From positions 211,375 through 275,374 of the forward strand of contig NZ_JAGGQQ010000004.1 in NCBI RefSeq assembly GCF_018613195.1: a stretch of 64,000 nucleotides of DNA, in the 5' to 3' direction. Made by a program: the position numbers and the translations under genes. Below are positions 7,871 to 16,806 of this stretch, one piece after another. Every line of letters begins with the position of its first letter. Within the stretch, counting starts at the first letter, position 1. Below the pieces are notes generated by a model. The model did not search any database. It had not been told where the DNA came from and was given only the letters and a program-made list of their open reading frames with translations. Source of the DNA: Bacillus sp. ISL-45. GTDB taxonomy: Bacteria; Bacillota; Bacilli; Bacillales; Cytobacillaceae.

Positions 7871-9903
7871 TCTACATTCACCACCCCGACACTTTGGACT
7901 TCAACATTTGCTTCAAGTTCGTTATACGACAATACGGGAATTTGTGCGAAATACCTTTCTGTCAGCTGGCGCACATACATCCTTACGGCAGGTGAGCAAA
8001 GTATAATCGGTGTTTGTTCCATTATGCTCAATTGCTCTACCTGGTTTGCCACCGATTCCAATATCCCCTGAGAAACTGCCGGGTCAAGTGACAGGTAGTT
8101 GCCGTGCTCTGTTTGCTGAACACCTTCCGCAATCACCTTCTCTACCCTTCCCGATAGAGTAATCACCTTCAGGGTCTCCCCATTGCGTGAATACTGGTTC
8201 GTGATTTGTCTTGCCAGCGCCTGGCGAACATATTCAGCAAGGATATCCGTATCTGTCGTCACTTTACCGTAATCAGCAAGAGTTTCGAAAATAATCGGCA
8301 AATTTCTGATTGATACATTTTCTCTTAGAAGCTTGCCAAGCACTTTTTGGATTTCCCCGACTGATAAAGGATTCGGCGTCGCTTCCTCAACCAGGATCGG
8401 ATAGCTTTCACGAAGATGATCGATCAGCTGTTTAGTTTCCTGTCTGCCCAGCAGCTCGTGTGCATTAGCCTTGATTACTTCTGTAATGTGGGTCGAAACA
8501 ACTGAAGGCGGATCGACTACTGTGTAGCCAAAGATTTCTGCCTGCTCCTTCATTTCTTCCGTGATCCATTTAGCAGGCAACCCGAAACTTGGTTCGATTG
8601 TATCGATGCCTTCAATAGAATCATCATCTATTCCTGGACTCATTGCCAGATAATGATCGAGAAGCAATTCTCCCCTGGCCATTTCGTTCCCTTTGATTTT
8701 CAGTCTGTATTCATTCGGCTGAAGCTGGATATTGTCCCGGATTCTGACTACTGGAATGACCAGTCCCAGCTCAATGGCCAGCTGCCTTCTGATCATGACA
8801 ATCCGGTCCAGGAGATCTCCTCCCTGGTTAGCGTCAGCCAGAGGTATCAAACCATATCCGAACTCAAACTCAATCGGATCAACATTCAATAGATTAACCA
8901 CACTCTCAGGACTCTTCATTTCGTCCATCTGTATGTCTTCTTCCATTTCCTGCAGCTGCTGCTTATCTGGCTCAGGAACACGGGAGAAGGAGTAGCCGCC
9001 GAATGCCATCAATGCCGCAATCGGAATTGTCAGCAAATCGTGGATGGGCGTAAACAGCCCAAGCAGGAAAATCGTTCCTGCACCGACATACAGCATTTTA
9101 GGATAAGCCAGCAGCTGTGAAGTAATGTCAATTCCAAGGTTCCCATCAGATGCAGCTCGAGTGACCACGATACCCGTCGCTGTCGAAATCAGAAGTGCCG
9201 GGATTTGACTGACAATCCCATCTCCAACTGTCAATAGTGAGAATTTTTCAGCTGATTCACCAACGCTTAACCCTAATTGAGTCATGCCGATGACAATCCC
9301 GAAGATCAAGTTGATCAGAACGATGATGATTCCAGCTATCGCATCTCCTTTTACGAATTTACTCGCACCGTCCATTGCGCCGTAAAAGTCTGCTTCACGG
9401 CTTACCTTTTCACGTCGCTCACGTGCCTGCTGTTCAGAAATCATCCCGGCATTCAAATCAGCATCAATACTCATTTGCTTACCAGGCATCGCGTCAAGGG
9501 TAAACCTTGCTGCAACCTCTGATACACGCTCGGAACCTTTCGTGATGACTATGAACTGGATGATGATCAAGATCAGGAACACTACCATCCCGACAACAAC
9601 ATTCCCCCCAACAACGAATGTGCCGAAGGTCTCAACCACCCCTCCAGCTTCACCTTTTGAAAGGATGGAACGTGTTGTCGAAACATTCAAACCAAGCCTG
9701 AATAATGTTAACAACAGCAGCAGTGAAGGAAAAACAGAAAACTGGAGCGGTTCAGTCATATTCATTGTGTTCAACAGCACCAGAAGTGCAATTGAGATGT
9801 TTACCATGATTAGGACACTTAACAGCCATGGCGGAAAAGGAATGATCAACATGGCTACGATTAAGATGACACTAAGCAGGACGGACAGGTCTCTTGCTGA
9901 CAT
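7867..9903 (-). CDS. flhA: Flagellar export gate protein FlhA
   Basis: FlhA forms the nonameric ring of the flagellar type III export gate. The N-terminal half holds about eight membrane segments with the FHIPEP-family region around DADLNAGMISEQQARERREK. The C-terminal half is the cytoplasmic chaperone/substrate-docking domain. Its 678 aa match the family. Its 3' end overlaps the flhF start, and it follows flhB after about 35 bases. Confidence 0.98.
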   Translation of the reverse strand: MSARDLSVLLSVILIVAMLIIPFPPWLLSVLIMVNISIALLVLLNTMNMTEPLQFSVFPSLLLLLTLFRLGLNVSTTRSILSKGEAGGVVETFGTFVVGGNVVVGMVVFLILIIIQFIVITKGSERVSEVAARFTLDAMPGKQMSIDADLNAGMISEQQARERREKVSREADFYGAMDGASKFVKGDAIAGIIIVLINLIFGIVIGMTQLGLSVGESAEKFSLLTVGDGIVSQIPALLISTATGIVVTRAASDGNLGIDITSQLLAYPKMLYVGAGTIFLLGLFTPIHDLLTIPIAALMAFGGYSFSRVPEPDKQQLQEMEEDIQMDEMKSPESVVNLLNVDPIEFEFGYGLIPLADANQGGDLLDRIVMIRRQLAIELGLVIPVVRIRDNIQLQPNEYRLKIKGNEMARGELLLDHYLAMSPGIDDDSIEGIDTIEPSFGLPAKWITEEMKEQAEIFGYTVVDPPSVVSTHITEVIKANAHELLGRQETKQLIDHLRESYPILVEEATPNPLSVGEIQKVLGKLLRENVSIRNLPIIFETLADYGKVTTDTDILAEYVRQALARQITNQYSRNGETLKVITLSGRVEKVIAEGVQQTEHGNYLSLDPAVSQGILESVANQVEQLSIMEQTPIILCSPAVRMYVRQLTERYFAQIPVLSYNELEANVEVQSVGVVNVE

Positions 9904-9938
9904 ACTACTTCTCTCCTAAACACTGCATACCTGAAGAA

Positions 9939-11024
9939 TTACAGCACTTTATTTTTTGTTTGATACACATAGGCCAGGATTTCAGCCACCGCTTTGAAAA
10001 ACTCCTCAGGGATGGCATCACCGATCTCAGCCTGGCTGTATAACGCCCTCGCCAACGGACGGTTCTCGACAGACATAATCTCATTTTCCTTGGCAATCAA
10101 TTTAATCTTCTGTGCGACAAAGTCGACACCCTTCGCCACAACGATCGGAGCATCAGCCTTCTGGTCGTCATACTTTAATGCAATCGCGAAGTGTGTCGGG
10201 TTCGTAATGACCACATCCGCTTTTGGAACTTCTTGCATCATCCGCCGCATTGCCATCTCTCTTTGCTTCTGCTTAATCTTAGACTTGATAAGAGGGTCAC
10301 CTTCGATGTTTTTATATTCATCTTTCAAGTCTTGTTTTGACATGCGGATACTTTTCTCATAATCATATTTTTGGTACAGATAATCCAATAATGATAAAAA
10401 TAGCAATGCTCCGGAAGCAAAAAGGCCCATTTGCAGCGTCAGCCCGGCAATGGTTGCCAATGCAGCACCAACACTCTTATTAGCGAGGAGAAGTACCTCG
10501 TCCAATCGCAGCCAAAGGACTGAGAAAGCGATCACGCCTACGAAGGTGATTTTTAGGATCGATTTTAGCAATTCAACGATTGCCCTCATTGAAAAAATCC
10601 TCTTGAAGCCGCTGATTGGATTGATTTTCTCAAGTTTCATTTGGATTGCTTCAGTAGAAAACATATAACCGACTTGGATGTAGTTGGCAGCAACCCCTGC
10701 GATCAAAGCAACGATCATGACAGGACCCAGGAAGAAGACCAATTCAGCCAATATTTCAATCACAATAGATTCGATATTATTCGCAGTCAAATCCATAAAC
10801 ATATAGTTTTGCAAGGAATGGCGAAGGACCCCGATAAGTCTCTCCATCATCACACTGCCAAAAAACATCAAAAACAAAAACACAGCAAGAAGGACAATGG
10901 CAGTATTGACATCCTGGCTTTTGGCAACCTGTCCTTTTTTCCGCGCGTCCTGTCTCTTTTTGGGAGTCGCTTTTTCTGTTTTTTCACCAGCAAAATACTG
11001 CAGGTCTAACCTTAAAAAATCCAT
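9939..11024 (-). CDS. flhB: Flagellar export switch protein FlhB
   Basis: FlhB is the export-gate subunit that changes specificity from rod/hook to filament substrates after autocleavage. It has four membrane helices after the basic start (GEKTEKATPKKRQDARKKGQ) and a cytoplasmic domain with the autocleavage motif NPTH near residue 270 (VVITNPTHFAIALKY). The 361 aa length is normal. The start codon directly follows the fliR stop (TAA ATG). A second protein resembling only its C-terminal domain lies at 39736-40020. Confidence 0.98.
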   Translation of the reverse strand: MDFLRLDLQYFAGEKTEKATPKKRQDARKKGQVAKSQDVNTAIVLLAVFLFLMFFGSVMMERLIGVLRHSLQNYMFMDLTANNIESIVIEILAELVFFLGPVMIVALIAGVAANYIQVGYMFSTEAIQMKLEKINPISGFKRIFSMRAIVELLKSILKITFVGVIAFSVLWLRLDEVLLLANKSVGAALATIAGLTLQMGLFASGALLFLSLLDYLYQKYDYEKSIRMSKQDLKDEYKNIEGDPLIKSKIKQKQREMAMRRMMQEVPKADVVITNPTHFAIALKYDDQKADAPIVVAKGVDFVAQKIKLIAKENEIMSVENRPLARALYSQAEIGDAIPEEFFKAVAEILAYVYQTKNKVL

Positions 11025-11801
11025 TTAAGCTCCTCCGATCAATTCCATCAAACCCCTCATGGTCAAAAGGGTAGTGGAAAACAGATCTGTTATAACCATG
11101 ATCAGCACGCCCATAACCGCAATAAGTACGAGGAAGCTGACACCGATTTTAACTGGCAGCCCGACAACGAAAATATTCAATTGCGGGACGGTCCTTGCTA
11201 CAATCCCAAGGGCAACATCAACCAGGAACAAGCTGCCGACCACCGGCAAGGACATCTGGAAGGCGATTATGAACATTTTATTGAAAGAGAGGATGATGAA
11301 TTCCGCAATATTTTCATTCCCAAACGGTATGGTCACCTGATCGATGGGGATAAAATCATAACTGTAAAATATACCATCCATCAAAAGGTGATGGCCGTTT
11401 ACTGTCAGTAAAAACAAAAGAGCAATCGTATATAAATACTGTCCCATCAGCGGACTCTGTGCCCCCGTCTGGGGATCGATGACATTCGCAATCGCAAAAC
11501 CCATCTGAAAATCAATAAATCCCCCGGCAATCTGGATGGCTGCCATCATCAATGCTGCAATGAAGCCTATGAATAAACCAACCATTGCCTCCTTGATGAC
11601 CAGCAGGAAGTACGTGCTGTCTATGGCGATTTCAGGGGCTCCTATTGCTGTAAACATTATGATAGAAAGCATGAATCCAAGCCCTACTTTATGAGACGCG
11701 GGAATCGTCCGATATGAAAATAAAGGCATCATCAAGAAAAAGGATGTCACCCTTACAAAAATCAGCAGGAATGCCGGAAACGCTGGGATGAACTCTAACA
11801 T
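11025..11801 (-). CDS. fliR: Flagellar export gate protein FliR
   Basis: FliR is an inner-membrane component of the FliPQR export channel. It is very hydrophobic, with about six predicted membrane segments. Family features include FPAFLLIFVRVTSFFLMMP at the start and GGFIDFQMGFAIANVIDPQTG in the middle. It has 258 aa against 259 in B. subtilis. It lies between fliQ and flhB in the conserved order. Confidence 0.97.
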   Translation of the reverse strand: MLEFIPAFPAFLLIFVRVTSFFLMMPLFSYRTIPASHKVGLGFMLSIIMFTAIGAPEIAIDSTYFLLVIKEAMVGLFIGFIAALMMAAIQIAGGFIDFQMGFAIANVIDPQTGAQSPLMGQYLYTIALLFLLTVNGHHLLMDGIFYSYDFIPIDQVTIPFGNENIAEFIILSFNKMFIIAFQMSLPVVGSLFLVDVALGIVARTVPQLNIFVVGLPVKIGVSFLVLIAVMGVLIMVITDLFSTTLLTMRGLMELIGGA

Positions 11802-11805
11802 TTCA

Positions 11806-12075
11806 TCAGCCTACAAACCTAGTAAGATTCGAAAAAATCTCCGTCGCATAGCTCAGCATATAACTTAGCATCCATGGACCAAAGAAAACGACTCCGACCA
11901 GCACCGCCACAATCTTTGGCACGAAAGCCAGAGTCTGTTCCTGGATTTGCGTAGTTGCCTGGAAAATACTGACGATCAAACCAACTACCAGTGCTAAAAT
12001 CAACAGTGGCCCTGAAATCATTAAAACTGTATAAATTCCTCGTTCTGCTATCGAGATAACCGCTTCTGATGTCAT
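11806..12075 (-). CDS. fliQ: Flagellar export gate protein FliQ
   Basis: FliQ is a small two-helix subunit of the FliPQR export gate. The segment GLIVSIFQATTQIQEQTLAFVPK is diagnostic. Two in-frame ATGs exist. The second (12075) has a seven-base spacing from AGGTG, whereas the first almost touches it. The second also gives 89 aa, the B. subtilis length. An overlapping frame is a shadow. Confidence 0.96.
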   Translation of the reverse strand: MTSEAVISIAERGIYTVLMISGPLLILALVVGLIVSIFQATTQIQEQTLAFVPKIVAVLVGVVFFGPWMLSYMLSYATEIFSNLTRFVG

Positions 12076-12089
12076 TTTCATTCACCTGC

Positions 12090-12755
12090 TTAAAAACTTT
12101 GTAATAATGATTTCACGACTAAATACCATCCATCTACCATGACAAAAAGTAAAATCTTAAATGGAAGGGAAATCATAACGGGCGGAAGCATCATCATACC
12201 CATGGACATAAGGACACTAGCCACTACCATATCGATCACCAGAAAAGGGATGAAAATCATAAATCCAATCTGGAAAGCTGTTTTGATTTCACTGATGGCA
12301 AATGCAGGTACGAGGGCAGTCAAAGGGATATCCTGAATAGATTCAGGAGTTTCAGCCTTTGAATACTCCAGAAATAACGCCAAATCCTTCTGCCTCGTAT
12401 GCGCGCTCATGAATTCCTTGAAGGGAACTGACGCCCGCTCATAGGCTTGCTCCAAATTGATTTCTTCATTAAATAAAGGCGTCAGAGCTTGTTCATTCAC
12501 TTCATGGAAAGTAGGTGCCATGATAAAGAATGACAGGAACATCGCAAGCCCGACCAACACTTGGTTAGGCGGCATTTGCTGTGTTGCAAGCGCCGTTCTG
12601 ACAAAGGAAAGAACGATGATGATCCTTGTAAAACTTGTCATTAAAATCAAGATGCCTGGCGCAATCGAAAGTACAGTCAGCAGGAGCATCAGCTTTACGG
12701 ATGTTGATACACTCTCAGGAGTACTGCTGTTGAAAAACTCCATAAACTCATTCAT
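12090..12755 (-). CDS. fliP: Flagellar export gate protein FliP
   Basis: FliP forms the pentameric core of the export channel with FliR. The hallmarks SFTRIIIVLSFVRTALATQQMPPNQVLVG and DMVVASVLMSMGMMMLPP are split across the middle and C-terminal hydrophobic regions. The open frame extends upstream into fliO, but the ATG at 12755 (MNEFMEF) gives 221 aa, equal to the B. subtilis protein. The start overlaps the 3' end of fliO by a few codons. The ribosome-binding site is weak (AAAGGG), which fits coupling. Confidence 0.95.
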   Translation of the reverse strand: MNEFMEFFNSSTPESVSTSVKLMLLLTVLSIAPGILILMTSFTRIIIVLSFVRTALATQQMPPNQVLVGLAMFLSFFIMAPTFHEVNEQALTPLFNEEINLEQAYERASVPFKEFMSAHTRQKDLALFLEYSKAETPESIQDIPLTALVPAFAISEIKTAFQIGFMIFIPFLVIDMVVASVLMSMGMMMLPPVMISLPFKILLFVMVDGWYLVVKSLLQSF

Positions 12756-13404
12756 TTTTTTCTGACCCTTTCTTCTGTATCTCCTCAAGCATTTTCTTTC
12801 TTCCGCTTGCCATATCATTCAGCTGGTCCTTCAGCAATGCGGAAAATTCGGAACGCTGATTGCCGCCATCTCTTTTCGCTCTTTTAAGCAACTTTGTCAC
12901 AATATCGCTTGGCTGTACAAGCTGCTCCATTTTATTGTTATAGTCCTGGATGACTTGGCTGTACTCCTCCGGGTCGTCAATTTCTTTTAAAAGCTGTATA
13001 TTTTCTCCCACACCAACAATAAGCAGCTTATTACCCGCTTTGACGATCTGTACCGACCTGTTGGCACCAAGGCTTGTGCCTCCAAGATTCTCAACAAGCT
13101 GCGAGCTTTTATAGGTCATGCTTTTCTTATTGATGAATTTGAGGAGGAAGTAGATTAATGCTGCCACAAAGGCGGTAGCAAGAATCATCCTGACGAAATC
13201 CAGGAAACTGACCCCTACCTGGGATTTTTCATCGTCTGATTGGTTTGTTGTATTATCTGCCTGTCCATCATCACAGGACTCAGGATTTTTCAAACAATCC
13301 TTCACACTTTTATTTAGCTGCTCTGCGCTCGCCAAGCCAATTGGACTGAACAGAGCAGCTAATAAGAAAAGAATTGTCGAGGCAGTTCGGATTAATCTTA
13401 ACAA
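12748..13404 (-). CDS. fliO: Flagellar biosynthesis protein FliO (FliZ in Bacillus nomenclature)
   Basis: FliO helps FliP assemble into the export gate. An N-terminal signal-like segment (STILFLLAALFSPIGLASA) is followed by a short polar loop with two cysteines, one membrane helix (MILATAFVAALIYFLLKFI) and a cytoplasmic domain beginning LGANRSVQIVKAGNKLLIVGVG, the conserved FliO core. It has 218 aa against 219 in B. subtilis. The extracytoplasmic signal peptide is typical of the Bacillus form. Confidence 0.93.
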   Translation of the reverse strand: MLRLIRTASTILFLLAALFSPIGLASAEQLNKSVKDCLKNPESCDDGQADNTTNQSDDEKSQVGVSFLDFVRMILATAFVAALIYFLLKFINKKSMTYKSSQLVENLGGTSLGANRSVQIVKAGNKLLIVGVGENIQLLKEIDDPEEYSQVIQDYNNKMEQLVQPSDIVTKLLKRAKRDGGNQRSEFSALLKDQLNDMASGRKKMLEEIQKKGSEKNE

Positions 13405-13435
13405 TTTGCCGCACCCTCTAAATGATAAAAGTTCA

Positions 13436-13798
13436 CTAGCTTAGTGTTTTGGAAATAGCTTCAATAACACGGTCTGCCTGGAATGGTTTTACGATGAAAT
13501 CTTTAGCTCCTGCCTGGATTGCATCAATGACCATCGCTTGCTGGCCCATTGCTGAACACATGATGACCTTTGCGTTCGGATTGATTTTTTTGATTTCCTT
13601 TAATGAAGTGATACCATCCATTTCCGGCATGGTAATATCCATTGTGACAAGGTCAGGCTGGAATTCTTTATATTTTTCAAGTGCCTGTGCACCGTCTGCT
13701 GCTTCTGCGATAACCTCAAAGCCGTTTTTTGTCAAAATGTCCTTAATCATCATTCTCATGAAAGCCGCATCGTCTACGACTAAAATCTTGTTCGCCAT
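13436..13798 (-). CDS. cheY: Chemotaxis response regulator CheY
   Basis: CheY is a single receiver domain of 120 aa. The acidic pair is at residues 9-10 (VVDDA), the phospho-acceptor is Asp54 (LVTMDITMPEMDG), and the switch residues are in KVIMCSAMGQQ and DFIVKPFQ (Lys). Phospho-CheY binds FliM and FliY, the two genes immediately upstream in the transcript. In Bacillus this promotes counter-clockwise rotation (smooth swimming). Confidence 0.98.
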   Translation of the reverse strand: MANKILVVDDAAFMRMMIKDILTKNGFEVIAEAADGAQALEKYKEFQPDLVTMDITMPEMDGITSLKEIKKINPNAKVIMCSAMGQQAMVIDAIQAGAKDFIVKPFQADRVIEAISKTLS

Positions 13799-13816
13799 TG
13801 AAATTCCCCCTGAAGA

Positions 13817-15082
13817 TTATTTTAATTTTTTAATGCGATCGCTCTGGCTGATTATATCAGTAACACGGACACCAAAATTCTCATCAATCACTACTACTTC
13901 TCCCTGGGCAATCAATCGATTGTTAACCAGGATATCGACTGGTTCTCCAGCGAGCTTGTCCAGTTCGATAATTGAACCTGATCCGAGCTCAAGGATGTCT
14001 CTTACTGAGCGCTTCGTCCTGCCCAGTTCAACTGTCACCTGCAGCGGGATATCAAGCAGCATATCCAGGTTCTTTGTTTCCGCCGGCTGCGGCTGTGATG
14101 ATTCAAAGCTGGAAAACACTGCTGGCTGAACCGTAGGCTGTGCGCCAGTCATCACATTGCCAAAGTGCTGTGGTCCCGCAGGCATCGGCTGAGAATAGCC
14201 TTGTTGTTGCGGAACGTTTTGATAGGCTGGCTGCTGATAATAAGCCGGCTCCTGATGTCCTTGATATTCCGGCTGTTGCACTGGCTGATAATGGGCATTA
14301 TTTTGGTTTTCCTGGATAGGATTAACTTTGCTTTGTTCAACCGGATGACTTTGCGGGATAGCTGGTGCCGGTTTTTCCGGTACTGCCTCCTGGGCTGCTC
14401 CTGGATTCAAGAGTTCGTCAACCAGACTTTTAGCGAATGTGACTGGCAAAAGCTGCATAATATTTGAATCTATTAAATTGCCGATTTTTAACGAGAAAGA
14501 TACCTTCACCAAAATATCATCCTCAGGAATCGATTCAGTGCCTTCACCTTCAATGACATTCAACAGATTGATATTGGGAGGTGAAATATCCACTCTTTTG
14601 CTAAAGACTGTCGACATGGAGGTAGCCGCAGATCCCATCATCTGGTTCATTGCCTCTTGTACGGCACTCAGCTGGATTTCGTCCAGTAAATCCCTTGGGT
14701 TTAATCCATCACCGCCCAGCATTAAATCTGCTATGATTGCCGCGTCATTCTGCTGGATGACAAGCATATTGCTGCCGGTAAAACCTTCTGTGTAATGAAC
14801 CTGTACGGCCACATAAGGATCTGGAAATGCATCTTCCAATTTTGATTTATGCACCAATGAAACCGTAGGAGTATTAATTTCCACCTTCTGGTTCAATAAA
14901 GTTGATAGTGCAGTGGCTGAACTGCCGAATGATATATTGCCTATTTCTCCTAACGCATCTCTTTCCATGAAAGAAAAATAGTCATCCACGTTTATTGCAC
15001 TTTCTGTTTCTTCTGCTTCCTCAGAGGTTCCTCTTAGAAGCGCATCAATTTCATCTTGAGATAACATGTCATCGCTCACCAT
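13817..15082 (-). CDS. fliY: Flagellar C-ring phosphatase FliY (CheC domain plus FliN domain)
   Basis: FliY is the Bacillus C-ring protein that also dephosphorylates CheY. It begins with the CheY-binding motif LSQDEIDALL. A CheC-like phosphatase domain follows, with two E..N signatures (DALGEIGNISFGSSATAL and AVQEAMNQMMGSAAT). Next is a Gln/Pro/Tyr-rich linker of roughly 100 residues, and then the FliN/SpoA domain (LDIPLQVTVELGRTKRSVRDILELG). The ATG at 15082 is six bases after GGAG. At 421 aa it is longer than B. subtilis FliY (378), with the excess in the linker. Confidence 0.95.
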   Translation of the reverse strand: MVSDDMLSQDEIDALLRGTSEEAEETESAINVDDYFSFMERDALGEIGNISFGSSATALSTLLNQKVEINTPTVSLVHKSKLEDAFPDPYVAVQVHYTEGFTGSNMLVIQQNDAAIIADLMLGGDGLNPRDLLDEIQLSAVQEAMNQMMGSAATSMSTVFSKRVDISPPNINLLNVIEGEGTESIPEDDILVKVSFSLKIGNLIDSNIMQLLPVTFAKSLVDELLNPGAAQEAVPEKPAPAIPQSHPVEQSKVNPIQENQNNAHYQPVQQPEYQGHQEPAYYQQPAYQNVPQQQGYSQPMPAGPQHFGNVMTGAQPTVQPAVFSSFESSQPQPAETKNLDMLLDIPLQVTVELGRTKRSVRDILELGSGSIIELDKLAGEPVDILVNNRLIAQGEVVVIDENFGVRVTDIISQSDRIKKLK

Positions 15083-16070
15083 CATCGTCTCCCCCCTTGA
15101 ATGTATCAAACACTTGAATGGCTAACTTTTTGTTCAATTTCCCTGGCTGTCCAACAAATTTAGGGATCTCTCCGACTTTTATCAGTAAAGGCTGGTCTAT
15201 TTGCTGATTCAGTTCAATTACATCGCCGATATCAAGCATCAGGAAGTCCTGGATCGAGATTTCAGACGAGCCCATTTCCGCTGTAATTGAAACATCAGCC
15301 TTTTGGATTTCACTCTGCAGTACTGAATTTTCGATTGGCAAGCTTTGTTTCTTATCGGACTGCATCCAATATTTCACTGACAATTTAGGAATAATCGGCT
15401 CCAGTACTACATGCGGTATGCATATATTAATCATTCCGCTTGCTTCTCCGATCGTAGTGTTCAAAGAAATCACCACGACGGTTTCATTTGGCGAAACTAT
15501 CTGCAAAAATTGCGGATTGATTTCAAATTCCGAAAGCTGCGGATCGATATCGGAAATCGAACCCCATGCTTCCTGGAAATTTTCAAATGCTTTCTCAAAC
15601 ATATTGGACATGATCCTGGTTTCGATTTCTGTCAAGCTATCGACTTTATTATGGCTTGCCCCTTTTCCTCCAAGCAGCCTGTCCATCATAGCGTATGCAA
15701 TGTTAGGGTTGACCTCCATCAGGATCCTGCCCTCCAGTGGTTCTACATCAAATACATTCAATATCGTCATCTTGGGAATGGACCGGATGAATTCCTCATA
15801 GGGGATCTGGTCAGCAGACGCGACACTGATGTTTACATATGTCCTTAACTGGGCGGAGAAAAAAGTAGTCAATAACCTGGCAAAGTTTTCATGGATTCGG
15901 GTAAGGCTGCGGATTTGATCTTTCGAGAAACGTAAAGCTCTTCTAAAATCATAAACTTTAACCCTTTTTTCTACTTGTTCTTTCTTTAATTCATCCGCAT
16001 CCATTTCTCCTGTTGATAATGCTGATAACAAAGCATCAATTTCGCTTTGCGACAATACATCTCCCGACAT
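15069..16070 (-). CDS. fliM: Flagellar motor switch protein FliM
   Basis: FliM is a C-ring subunit that receives phospho-CheY and links FliG to FliY. The N-terminal CheY-binding peptide LSQSEIDALLSAL, the middle CheC-like domain (FARLLTTFFSAQLRTYVNI) and the C-terminal SpoA domain (IQDFLMLDIGDVIELNQ) are all present. The ATG at 16070 sits six bases after GGAGGTG. It has 333 aa (B. subtilis 332). Its 3' end overlaps the fliY start. Confidence 0.97.
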   Translation of the reverse strand: MSGDVLSQSEIDALLSALSTGEMDADELKKEQVEKRVKVYDFRRALRFSKDQIRSLTRIHENFARLLTTFFSAQLRTYVNISVASADQIPYEEFIRSIPKMTILNVFDVEPLEGRILMEVNPNIAYAMMDRLLGGKGASHNKVDSLTEIETRIMSNMFEKAFENFQEAWGSISDIDPQLSEFEINPQFLQIVSPNETVVVISLNTTIGEASGMINICIPHVVLEPIIPKLSVKYWMQSDKKQSLPIENSVLQSEIQKADVSITAEMGSSEISIQDFLMLDIGDVIELNQQIDQPLLIKVGEIPKFVGQPGKLNKKLAIQVFDTFKGGDDDGER

Positions 16071-16112
16071 GCTCCTCACCTCCATATAGTTACGGTAATT
16101 TAATTCAATCTG

Positions 16113-16541
16113 TTATTGGAGGAGAGAACCTGTTATGTAGACCTTTTTGACCTTTCCGTCAAGCATCAGGTCATTTATCTTCGTTTTCAGGACTTCTTCA
16201 AGGTTCATCTTGCCTTCCTTGCCTTGCAGCTCTTCTGCCTTTTTCTCGGATAGTTCATAAATAATCAGGTTTTTCACCTGAAAATCTCTCTTTTCCAGCT
16301 CTTCCTTCGCCTTTTTGCCGTCTGTTTCAATTTTAAAAGAAATCTTTATAAAATCATTTGATGCAAGGTTCGTCGTTACCTCGGGAATGTCTACGGAAGC
16401 CTCCAGCACCTCATCGATGCTTGGCTCTTTTTCACCATCTTCAGCTGTAAGCTTCATAACCGCTACAACTGCGATCGTCCCTACAAGCAATATGGCTACC
16501 AGCATGACCGACATAATCATTACCAGTTTATTATTCTTCAT
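16113..16541 (-). CDS. fliL: Flagellar basal body-associated protein FliL
   Basis: FliL is a single-pass membrane protein that surrounds the stators and supports torque. One N-terminal membrane helix (VMIMSVMLVAILLVGTIAVV) is followed by an extracytoplasmic stomatin-like domain ending LDGKVKKVYITGSLLQ. It has 142 aa (B. subtilis 140). The start overlaps the end of the FlbD-type gene. Confidence 0.93.
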   Translation of the reverse strand: MKNNKLVMIMSVMLVAILLVGTIAVVAVMKLTAEDGEKEPSIDEVLEASVDIPEVTTNLASNDFIKISFKIETDGKKAKEELEKRDFQVKNLIIYELSEKKAEELQGKEGKMNLEEVLKTKINDLMLDGKVKKVYITGSLLQ

Positions 16542-16752
16542 GATTCAGTTCCTCCAACATTCGCCCTCCAAGAAGGCCGACACTCTGATAAAATTCCTGG
16601 ATCAATTTGCTCACTTCGTCTTCACTTTCCCTTACGACATACTTTCGTCCATTGGTTAAGGTAATCGTTGTGTCCGGAAAAGCTTCTACTACTTCGATAA
16701 ATAATGAATTAATCCTAAATGATTTACCGTTTAATTTCGTTACTTTAATCAC
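16531..16752 (-). CDS. swrD: FlbD/SwrD family small flagellar protein
   Basis: This 73-aa protein has the family signature MIKVTKLNGKSFRINSLFIE followed by TTITLTNGRKYVV. In B. subtilis the equivalent small gene between flgE and fliL (swrD, formerly ylzI) increases motor power for swarming. The name is assigned from position and sequence pattern. It overlaps fliL by eleven bases. Confidence 0.9.
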   Translation of the reverse strand: MIKVTKLNGKSFRINSLFIEVVEAFPDTTITLTNGRKYVVRESEDEVSKLIQEFYQSVGLLGGRMLEELNHEE

Positions 16753-16806
16753 AATAATTCACAGGGGCTAAAAGGATCTCCCTTTCAGCCCTGCTCCTCT
16801 CCTAGT

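Noticed and set aside
12748-12818. Upstream extension of fliP
   Set aside because: The extension runs into fliO and would add a basic, unconserved N-terminus; the ATG at 12755 gives the standard length.
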